From NCBI RefSeq assembly GCF_009647655.1, contig NZ_WJFD01000007.1:124001-188000 (forward strand): a DNA stretch of 64,000 nucleotides, in the 5' to 3' direction. The DNA is from Chitinophaga sp. SYP-B3965 (lineage in GTDB: Bacteria > Bacteroidota > Bacteroidia > Chitinophagales > Chitinophagaceae). Both the position numbers and the translations under genes were made by a program. Shown here piece by piece: positions 57,956 through 64,000 of this stretch. The notes below the pieces were generated by a model. The model ran no database searches. It was not told where the DNA came from and worked only from the letters and a program-made list of their open reading frames with translations. Position 1 is the first letter of the stretch. Each line of letters opens with the position of its first letter.

Positions 57956-58723
57956 ATGAAAAACAAACTTTTCGCTACCCTGACTATCTTATTCGCTGTT
58001 CTTGGCTCAGCTATCGTTACTCAAGCCCAGACCGTAAAAAATGTTGTATTGGTACATGGCGCGTTTGCAGACGGCTCCGGATACAAACCCCTTTATAACA
58101 TCCTCACCAAAAAAGGCTACAACGTAACCGTGGTACAGAACCCCTTAAGCTCACTGGAAGATGATGTGGCCGCAACAAAAGTGGCATTGGATAAACAGGA
58201 TGGCCCTGTTATACTGGTAGGCCACTCATGGGGCGGCACGGTAATTACGGAAGCCGGCAACCATCCAAAAGTAGCTGGCCTGGTTTATATCGCCGCTTTT
58301 CAGCCTGACCAGGGAGAAACAACCGTACAATGGTTACAAACAGCCCCTCCGGCTCCTGAAAATGGGGTATTGCCTCCGGATGATAAAGGGATCGTTTATT
58401 ACGACAAAGCAAAGTACCATGCAGGCTTTTGTGCAGACCTGAGTAAGGAAGAAGCTGATTTTATGTATGCCTCCCAGGGCGCTTTTTATGCTAAAGGTTT
58501 TATAACCCCCATCACCAAAGCCGCCTGGAAAGATAAACCCAGCTATGCAGTAGTGGCTACAGATGATAAAAGCATCGCTCCGGAGATTCAGCGGAACATG
58601 TACAAACGCTCCAATACAAAGGTGACCGAGGTAAAAGGCAGCCACGTAGTATTCATCTCCCAGCCAGCCGCAGTGGCCAAAGTAGTAATAGAAGCAGCTA
58701 ACAATGTATTGAAGGCTAAATAG
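57956..58723 (+). CDS. Exported alpha/beta-fold hydrolase
   Basis: A 255-residue protein with a Sec signal peptide (LFAVLGSAIVTQAQ). The alpha/beta hydrolase domain begins NVVLVHGAFADGSGYKPL. The nucleophile is the Ser of GHSWGG, the acid is probably an Asp in VVATDDKSI, and the catalytic His is in VKGSHVVFIS. It resembles the small EstC/salicylate-esterase-like group of esterases. Export suggests it acts on an external or periplasmic ester. It may be controlled by the AraC regulator just upstream, but a separate promoter is possible (CACCTTTG at about 57920). Confidence 0.9.
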   Translation: MKNKLFATLTILFAVLGSAIVTQAQTVKNVVLVHGAFADGSGYKPLYNILTKKGYNVTVVQNPLSSLEDDVAATKVALDKQDGPVILVGHSWGGTVITEAGNHPKVAGLVYIAAFQPDQGETTVQWLQTAPPAPENGVLPPDDKGIVYYDKAKYHAGFCADLSKEEADFMYASQGAFYAKGFITPITKAAWKDKPSYAVVATDDKSIAPEIQRNMYKRSNTKVTEVKGSHVVFISQPAAVAKVVIEAANNVLKAK

Positions 58724-58811
58724 CCAAATTCAATGCCCGATTCTTCCGCAAAAATATTATCTTGTTGCTCCTTTCCGAAGGACAAAAACGATAAAAAATA
58801 AAGAGACACAT

Positions 58812-59780
58812 ATGCGTAAAGAAATCCTTGTATTGGGCATGAGTTGCTTAACTCTCCTGGGTTCAGCCGGATCAGCACTCGCAGCAGCGAGTGCTTTATC
58901 TGTTACAGCACCTGCAGATTCCAAAGACCTGATCGGACGTTGGGATCTTACAATAGATGAGAATGGAAAGCCAGCCCCTTCCTGGCTGGAAGTGAAATTA
59001 TCCGGCAACCGTACTTTGGTAGGATACTTTGTAGGAGTTTCCGGCAGTGCCCGCCCTGTAGCCAAAGTAAACTTCGATAACGGCAAATTCAGCTTTGCTA
59101 TCCCGCCACAATGGGAAGGTGGAAACCAGGATTTTGTGATCGAAGGTGCATTAACAGCTGGCGGCATGGAAGGAACCATCACTACCAGCGAAGGAAAAAA
59201 GTACAACTGGAAAGGTGTGAAAGCCCCTTATTTAAAAAGGACCGCAGCACCAGTTTGGGGTAAGGCGATCAGCTTATTCAATGGGAAAGATCTTACCGGC
59301 TGGAAAGCATTAGGTAAAAATCAGTGGGAAGTAAGAAGCGGTGTATTGACCAGCCCTCATTCAGGCGCTAACTTAATATCAGAGCAAACCTTCACCGATT
59401 TTAAACTCCATGTGGAATTCAGGTATCAGAAAGGCAGCAATAGCGGTGTTTATTTAAGAGGCCGTCATGAAGTGCAGATAGAAGACAGTCCAAAAGATGC
59501 ACATCCATCCAGCGTATTGTTCAGTGGTGTATATGGATTCCTGGCACCCAGTGAAATTGCAGCCCTTGGCCCGGATACATGGCAGTCTTACGACATCACC
59601 CTGATCGGCCGCATGGTAACACTGGTAGTGAATGGTAAAACGGTGATCAGCAACCAGGAGATCCCTGGTATTACCGGTGGCGCATTAGATAGTAATGAAG
59701 GAGCACCAGGCCCCATTTACATTCAGGGGGATCATGGTCCGATTGAGTTTAAAAAGATAGTGATCACACCAGCTAAATAA
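58812..59780 (+). CDS. Exported DUF1080 (3-keto-disaccharide hydrolase-like) protein
   Basis: A 322-residue protein with a Sec signal peptide (LTLLGSAGSALAAAS). Residues about 35-125 form a small beta domain (DLIGRWDLTIDENGK). Residues about 145-322 are a DUF1080 jelly-roll domain: SLFNGKDLTGWKALG, FRYQKGSNSGVYLRGRHEVQIED, and the terminal GPIYIQGDHGPIEFKKIVI. DUF1080 proteins in Bacteroidota degrade or bind 3-keto sugars and other glycosides. Assignment to that activity is by family only. It is a single-gene unit ending in a strong hairpin. Confidence 0.9.
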   Translation: MRKEILVLGMSCLTLLGSAGSALAAASALSVTAPADSKDLIGRWDLTIDENGKPAPSWLEVKLSGNRTLVGYFVGVSGSARPVAKVNFDNGKFSFAIPPQWEGGNQDFVIEGALTAGGMEGTITTSEGKKYNWKGVKAPYLKRTAAPVWGKAISLFNGKDLTGWKALGKNQWEVRSGVLTSPHSGANLISEQTFTDFKLHVEFRYQKGSNSGVYLRGRHEVQIEDSPKDAHPSSVLFSGVYGFLAPSEIAALGPDTWQSYDITLIGRMVTLVVNGKTVISNQEIPGITGGALDSNEGAPGPIYIQGDHGPIEFKKIVITPAK

Positions 59781-59796
59781 GGTTTCCTAAATGAAG

Positions 59797-59830
59797 TGCC
59801 CCCAAGAGCCAGACGCTTTTGGGGGCATTT
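59797..59830. terminator. Terminator between DUF1080 and SulP genes
   Basis: TGCCCCCAAGAGC / GCTTTTGGGGGCA with loop CAGAC and a following T run; one mismatch and one G-T pair. It lies between convergent genes and may serve both. Confidence 0.85.
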
Positions 59831-59834
59831 CTAT

Positions 59835-61355
59835 TTATTCTATCGCTACCTTATAATGCGGATCTTCCAGGATGTTTACTTCTATGACAGACTCCGCATT
59901 TTTCAATAAAGTCCTGCAATCATCACTCAGGTGACGTAAATGTAATTTTTTACCTTCTCTGGCATATCTTTCCGTGAGTTTATTCAATGCTTCTATGCCA
60001 GACATATCAGCCACCCTGCTGTCTTTAAAATCAATGATCACTTCTTTAGGATCGCCGGTTACATCAAATTTCTCATGGAATGCAGTTACAGAACCAAAGA
60101 ATAGCGGACCATAGATCTCATAATGTTTAACACCGTTTGCATCCACGTATTTCTTTGCCCGTATGCGTTTGGCACTTTCCCATGCAAAAACCAGAGCAGA
60201 AATGATCACACCGATTAATACGGCAAGCGCCAGGTTATGTAGGTATATGGTGATGAGTGCTACCAGCATTCCAACAAAAATATCCTGCTTAGGCATTTTA
60301 TTGATGATCCTGAAACTGGCCCATTCAAACGTGCCGATCGCTACCATGATCATCACGCCTGTAAGGGCAGCAATAGGTACCAGCTCAATAACAGGGGCTC
60401 CGAATAATATGATCAGCAGGATGGTCAGCGCAGCAATGATGCCAGACAATCTGGCCCTTGCGCCCGCTGAAAGATTCACCAGCGTTTGAGCAATCATCGG
60501 GCACCCACCCATTCCGAAGAAAAAGCCATTAAAGATATTTGCACTGCCCTGTGCAATACATTCCCTGTTACTGTTTCCCCTGGTACCGGTGATCTCATCA
60601 ACAAGGTTCACGGTTAATAAACCCTCCGTTAAACCAACACCGGCCATAATTAATGCATAAGGAAATATGATCTGCAGAGTTGCCAGGTTCAATGGAACAG
60701 CAGGAATATGAAAAGGAGGAAAGCCTCCGCTTACAGAGGCAATATCCTTTACCGTTTTGGTATCAATATTAAAAACAAACACCAGGGCAAAGATGACAAT
60801 AATAGCTACTAATGAAGGTGGAACAGCTTTCGTGATACGTGGAAGAATGATCACAATGGCAATTGTGAGGAGTACTAACCCTGCCATGATGTATAAGGAA
60901 TTCCCTGAAAGCCACCCTGACCCTGTTTTAAATTGCTCCAGCTGCGCCATAAAAATGATCACCGCCAGGCCATTTACGAATCCATACATAACCGGCTGAG
61001 GAACCAGCCGTATGAACTTCCCCAGTTTAAATAATCCAATGATGATTTGTATAAGGCCTGCCAATGCTACCGCTGCAAATACGAATTCTATACCATTGGA
61101 TTTCATGAGTGCGATCAAAACAACCACGGTAGCGCCCGCGCCTCCTGATATCAGACCCGGCCTGCCACCAAAAACGGAGGCAACCAGCCCCATCATAAAT
61201 GCAGCATATAATCCAACAAGTGGTGGGAGACCAGCAAGGATAGCAAAAGAAAGTGATTCCGGCATCATGGTCATGGCTACCGTCAATCCTGCAAGGATCT
61301 CGTTTTTGTAATTTACCTTTTGGCTGAAGTCGAATAAATTAAAGTAAGCCTTCAT
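59835..61355 (-). CDS. SulP-family inorganic anion transporter
   Basis: A 506-residue membrane protein with about 11-12 hydrophobic segments (AGLTVAMTMMPESLSFAILAGLPPLVGLYAAF at the start is the SulP signature), followed by a C-terminal STAS domain (about 400-500: VIIDFKDSRVADMSGIEALNKL). SulP proteins carry sulfate, bicarbonate or other anions; the conserved motif around ECIAQGSANIFNGFFFGMGGCPMIAQT is typical of the bacterial branch. No carbonic anhydrase or sulfate-assimilation gene is adjacent, so the anion cannot be assigned. Confidence 0.93.
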   Translation of the reverse strand: MKAYFNLFDFSQKVNYKNEILAGLTVAMTMMPESLSFAILAGLPPLVGLYAAFMMGLVASVFGGRPGLISGGAGATVVVLIALMKSNGIEFVFAAVALAGLIQIIIGLFKLGKFIRLVPQPVMYGFVNGLAVIIFMAQLEQFKTGSGWLSGNSLYIMAGLVLLTIAIVIILPRITKAVPPSLVAIIVIFALVFVFNIDTKTVKDIASVSGGFPPFHIPAVPLNLATLQIIFPYALIMAGVGLTEGLLTVNLVDEITGTRGNSNRECIAQGSANIFNGFFFGMGGCPMIAQTLVNLSAGARARLSGIIAALTILLIILFGAPVIELVPIAALTGVMIMVAIGTFEWASFRIINKMPKQDIFVGMLVALITIYLHNLALAVLIGVIISALVFAWESAKRIRAKKYVDANGVKHYEIYGPLFFGSVTAFHEKFDVTGDPKEVIIDFKDSRVADMSGIEALNKLTERYAREGKKLHLRHLSDDCRTLLKNAESVIEVNILEDPHYKVAIE

Positions 61356-61394
61356 AATGCGGCCGAAGGTAATGCTTTTTGCTTGCCGCTGTTG

Positions 61395-62378
61395 TTACCT
61401 CACAGGATAAGGCCCTTCAGGAAAACCTTCAGCATGATATCCCTTTGCCCCGATGAGCTTTGCCATAGGGCTTCTCACACCTTCGCCGGATTGCAACCGT
61501 TGCAGGATATACCGGAAATCATACCGCGGCGCCCAGCCAAGTTCCTGCCGCGCGTTTTCATTTACATACACCCTGTCTATACCTGGGAACATCTGCCAGC
61601 CAAGCCAGGCATACACTTTCAAATAATCAGGAAATAAGCGTGCTAATACGGATGGAGCATCTGTTCGCAATGCAGTTAGGTCTCCAGGTAAAAATGGGGT
61701 AGTAGCACTGATGATATATTTCCCAAACCCGATCTGCTCTGCACGCTCCGCAGCTGCTAAATGTGCACTCACGGCATCTTCAATATCCACACGACGGGAG
61801 AGGTATTCATTGACTTTAAGGTTAGCATCCGCATAGGTTTCCCTTACATCTTTATGATCATCTTCTTCCGGAAAGAATCGTGATGTTCTGAGCACAATAC
61901 AGGCAAGGCCGTGATTCCTGAAAAACAACTGGCAGAGATCTTCCGCCGCTGCTTTTGTTACACCATAAATATTTTTAGGAACAGGAGTAACCGCTTCTGT
62001 TATCCATGCCGCCGGAGATCCAAGAGGCGGCACCAGTGCATCACCAAAAACACTTGTAGTGCTGGTGAAGATAAAACGCTTCACACCCGCTGCAAGGGAT
62101 TCCTCTAACAGGTTCAATGTGCCGGTGATATTTGTATCTATAAAGTCCTGCCTGCTATGTGTAGCCACATGTGGTTTGTGCAAAGTAGCTGCATGAAATA
62201 CTGTTTGCACGCCCTCCATGCAACGTTTCACAAAATCACGGTTTACAATGGATCCTACATGTGTGGTGAAAGGAGAAGGAAGAATATCTAACCCCACCAC
62301 TTCGTACTGTAAATTTTTCAATGTGCGGGCCAGCGCTTCGCCAAGATGCCCTGCGCTTCCGGTAACTAAAACTTTCAT
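61395..62378 (-). CDS. NAD(P)-dependent epimerase/dehydratase family protein
   Basis: A 327-residue extended short-chain dehydrogenase. The nucleotide-binding TGSAGHLGEALA (GxxGxxG) is at the N-terminus, DILPSPF suggests NAD specificity, FHAATLHKPHV follows, and the catalytic YGVTK (YxxxK) is near residue 145 with Ser in FTSTTSVFGD. Substrate is a nucleotide sugar or another carbonyl compound; the position is not informative. It is divergent from the Crp/Fnr regulator gene with a 56-bp spacer containing a perfect dyad, so that regulator may control it. Confidence 0.88.
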   Translation of the reverse strand: MKVLVTGSAGHLGEALARTLKNLQYEVVGLDILPSPFTTHVGSIVNRDFVKRCMEGVQTVFHAATLHKPHVATHSRQDFIDTNITGTLNLLEESLAAGVKRFIFTSTTSVFGDALVPPLGSPAAWITEAVTPVPKNIYGVTKAAAEDLCQLFFRNHGLACIVLRTSRFFPEEDDHKDVRETYADANLKVNEYLSRRVDIEDAVSAHLAAAERAEQIGFGKYIISATTPFLPGDLTALRTDAPSVLARLFPDYLKVYAWLGWQMFPGIDRVYVNENARQELGWAPRYDFRYILQRLQSGEGVRSPMAKLIGAKGYHAEGFPEGPYPVR

Positions 62379-62412
62379 AAAGCAAAATTAACCCCGTTTC
62401 AGGGGATTTTTA

Positions 62413-62424
62413 GGACATTTGTCC
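62413..62424. promoter_or_regulatory. GGACA-TT-TGTCC dyad between divergent genes
   Basis: A perfect 12-bp inverted repeat in the 56-bp spacer between the epimerase and Crp/Fnr genes; GGACA recurs at 62431, overlapping the regulator's start codon. It fits a Crp/Fnr-type operator for autoregulation. Confidence 0.5.
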
Positions 62425-62434
62425 CATTTAGGAC

Positions 62435-62980
62435 ATGATCAGAAAAAATCTGCAATTACTTCAGTTAATGGAAACGCTGGAAGGCAAGACCATCCAGCGA
62501 AATATCAGTGTGGGGCAGCGGCTCATTCACCAGGGGGAGTCATTGACCAATGTTTACATCATCAGATCAGGCATTGCCAAATGTTTTATTACAGAAGATA
62601 ACGGAAAGGATTATATCTTGGAATTTTTGGGAGAAGGAGAAGTACTGGGTGAAATTGAAGCCATCAGGAAACAACAAACCCTCTGTTCTGTGGAAGCCGT
62701 AACACCGCTGGTGGTATATATCATGAGCAATGCGCAGTTCCTGGATCTTCTACGTACCATGCCGGATTTCAACATTGTCATACTAGAACTCCTTGCTACC
62801 CGTGTAGCCAATTCCTCCATCAAAAGCGCCCGGCAGCAATTGTATACTTTATCTGAAATATTGCCCCAGTTGCTGACCATGCTGGATGCGCAAAAGATCA
62901 CTTTCACCAAACAGGATTTGGCGGAATACGTGGGCATTTCTGTGAGAAGTTTGAACAGATTATTAAAAGAGCCCGGTTAA
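62435..62980 (+). CDS. Crp/Fnr-family transcriptional regulator
   Basis: A 181-residue protein. Residues about 15-125 are the cyclic-nucleotide-binding-type beta barrel (VGQRLIHQGESLTNVYIIRSGIAKCF, EFLGEGEVLGEI), a helix follows, and the C-terminal winged helix contains FTKQDLAEYVGISVRSLNRLLKE, the recognition helix. There are no N-terminal cysteines for an iron-sulfur cluster. It is short at the C-terminus compared with canonical Crp. Its 3' end overlaps the convergent DUF488 gene by 18 bp. The dyad upstream suggests autoregulation and control of the divergent epimerase. Confidence 0.9.
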   Translation: MIRKNLQLLQLMETLEGKTIQRNISVGQRLIHQGESLTNVYIIRSGIAKCFITEDNGKDYILEFLGEGEVLGEIEAIRKQQTLCSVEAVTPLVVYIMSNAQFLDLLRTMPDFNIVILELLATRVANSSIKSARQQLYTLSEILPQLLTMLDAQKITFTKQDLAEYVGISVRSLNRLLKEPG

Positions 62981-63319
62981 GTATTTCTGTAAAACGATCG
63001 CATGATTATGTTCAAGGTCCTTCGTGGCAAAGATCAGGGTGATCTTCTTTTTATCTTTATGCTGTTTGATAAAATCCCCCACTGCTGCATTCTTTTTTAA
63101 TTCTGCTAAGTATTTCTTCTCAAATTCCGGCCACAATGCCTCGCTATGCCTGAACCATGTCCTTAATGGGGAGGAAGGCGCCAGGTCTTTCGCCCATTCA
63201 TCAACAGCTGCTTTTTCTTTTGTAAAACCACGGGGCCATAATCTGTCTATCAATATCCTGAAACCATCTTCTTTCGACGGTTCATCATAAACACGTTTTA
63301 TTTTTATGACAGGTTTCAT
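62963..63319 (-). CDS. DUF488 family protein
   Basis: A 118-residue cytoplasmic protein of the DUF488 family. IKRVYDEPSKEDGFRILIDRLWPRGFTKEKA and WAKDLAPSSPLRTWFRH are the family's conserved segments. The biochemical role is not established. It starts 6 bp after the sigma-factor gene stop and so is co-transcribed. Its 3' end overlaps the Crp/Fnr gene by 18 bp on the other strand. Confidence 0.93.
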   Translation of the reverse strand: MKPVIKIKRVYDEPSKEDGFRILIDRLWPRGFTKEKAAVDEWAKDLAPSSPLRTWFRHSEALWPEFEKKYLAELKKNAAVGDFIKQHKDKKKITLIFATKDLEHNHAIVLQKYLTGLF

Positions 63320-63325
63320 GAGTGT

Positions 63326-63946
63326 TTATTTAAGGTGTAAAGCAGTCATTACATTGTTTACCATCCGGTCGCAACGACTGAGATGGAAATGATAAATGTT
63401 TCCTTTTATGTAGTCCTTGAGGCTTTCCCGCAACATGGTTTTAGCTCTGTTCAGGCGTACTTTCACATTCGTTTCTTCAATGGTCAGCACTTCAGCCGTT
63501 TCCCTTACAGACATCTCTTCCATCTCCCGCAGCATAAACACGAGACGGTATTTCTCGGGCAGTTGACTCACCGCATTTTCCAGCAGGCCGCTCAGTTCCT
63601 TGTTAACCAATACATGGGCCGGTGTTATCATGTTAATGTGATTTTCGGGTAATTCTGCCGTTTCGTTAAGGCGCTTCTTTTTCAACTTAAGACATTCATT
63701 CACCATGATCCGGGTTAGCCATGTGGTAAATGCAGCCCTCTTTTCGAATTGCGCCAGATGCTCATAAGCATTGATATAAGCGCTTTGCATAGCATCTTCC
63801 GTTTCGGCATCATGATTCAGAATGGCCATGCCCGTACGGAACAGCCGTTGATTATAACGACGAATGATTTGTTCAAAGAGTCCCTTTTCCCCGGTTAATA
63901 TCCGTTGGATGAGGATCTCGTCTGGTTGCGAAATGATCTTTTCCAT
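63326..63946 (-). CDS. ECF-type RNA polymerase sigma factor
   Basis: A 206-residue sigma-70 family member without region 1 or 3. Region 2 is TEDAMQSAYINAYEHLAQFEKRAAFTTWLTRIMVNECL-like, covering -10 recognition and core binding; region 4 is LPEKYRLVFMLREMEEMSVRETAEVLTIEETNVKVRLNRA-like with its helix-turn-helix. No anti-sigma gene follows; the downstream gene is DUF488. A 21-bp palindrome at 63980-64000 lies about 34 bp upstream and may be part of an autoregulated promoter. The promoter region is cut by the window edge. Confidence 0.93.
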   Translation of the reverse strand: MEKIISQPDEILIQRILTGEKGLFEQIIRRYNQRLFRTGMAILNHDAETEDAMQSAYINAYEHLAQFEKRAAFTTWLTRIMVNECLKLKKKRLNETAELPENHINMITPAHVLVNKELSGLLENAVSQLPEKYRLVFMLREMEEMSVRETAEVLTIEETNVKVRLNRAKTMLRESLKDYIKGNIYHFHLSRCDRMVNNVMTALHLK

Positions 63947-63979
63947 TATTATACCTGTTAGATATCACCCTGTTGGGAA

Positions 63980-64000
63980 AGGTTACAAAGTTTGTAACCT
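63980..64000. promoter_or_regulatory. 21-bp palindrome upstream of the ECF sigma gene
   Basis: AGGTTACAAA-G-TTTGTAACCT: perfect 10-bp arms around one central base, ending at the window edge and starting 34 bp before the sigma-factor ATG. The GTAACC arm resembles the GTAAC-type -35 of some ECF promoters. An operator for a dimeric repressor is equally possible. Confidence 0.55.

Overview
The window looks like a chromosomal segment of a Bacteroidota bacterium, most likely of the Chitinophagales (Chitinophaga-like). The evidence is the repeated TAnnTTTG-type -7 promoter element placed just upstream of genes, the near absence of Shine-Dalgarno sites, Bacteroidota-specific families (DUF6452/DUF6048 pair, DUF6629, DUF4143 ATPase, secreted DUF1080 protein, LytTR two-component pair), two tRNA genes without encoded CCA, and a medium G+C content. 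This placement rests on gene content; no marker tree could be run.

Layout. 1-6740: the frameshifted end of a zeta-toxin-like kinase, a kinase-fold protein, an MlaE/MlaF lipid ABC pair, sucD, a DAO-family flavoprotein and aspS. 6923-11395: a four-gene cassette (glucosaminidase, two exported SGNH hydrolases, MBOAT acyltransferase) that reads as an O-acetylation system for peptidoglycan or a surface glycan. 11489-18898: a lone fabF, a DUF4143 ATPase preceded by repeats phased at 32 bp, uvrA, an array of about five 73-bp hairpin repeats, and the DUF6452/DUF6048 pair. 19091-25614: hybrid histidine kinase, orphan terpene synthase, ElaA acetyltransferase plus a SUKH-domain protein with a 120-residue RGG-like tail, and a ModF-like twin ATPase. 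25650-40225: bacterial alpha-2-macroglobulin and PBP1C, RarA, an M13 peptidase, a GH29 fucosidase and a LysE exporter.

40367-45837: tRNA-Ser(GCU) and tRNA-Pro(UGG), then a compact unknown three-gene operon led by a membrane protein with a ZipA-like C-terminal domain, DUF6629, SRPBCC, a LytTR/histidine-kinase pair and Ohr. 46071-53299: DUF1223, a CHAP cell-wall amidase, a PD40 lipoprotein and a likely five-gene minus-strand operon (cupin, DUF1772-like, DUF1624 acyltransferase, small exported protein, di-haem peroxidase), with a divergent LuxR regulator and two inverted repeats between. 53367-64000: a heterodimeric ABC exporter with one degenerate ATP site, AraC regulator, alpha/beta hydrolase, DUF1080 protein, SulP transporter, NAD-dependent epimerase divergent from a Crp/Fnr regulator, DUF488, and an ECF sigma factor with a 21-bp palindrome upstream.

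Most of the window is ordinary chromosome. The best candidates for something undescribed are the ZipA-like operon beside the tRNA pair, the SUKH-RGG fusion, the 32-bp-phased repeats before the DUF4143 ATPase, the 73-bp hairpin array after uvrA, and the palindrome-associated frameshift at the left edge. All start sites, promoters and operators are read by eye.
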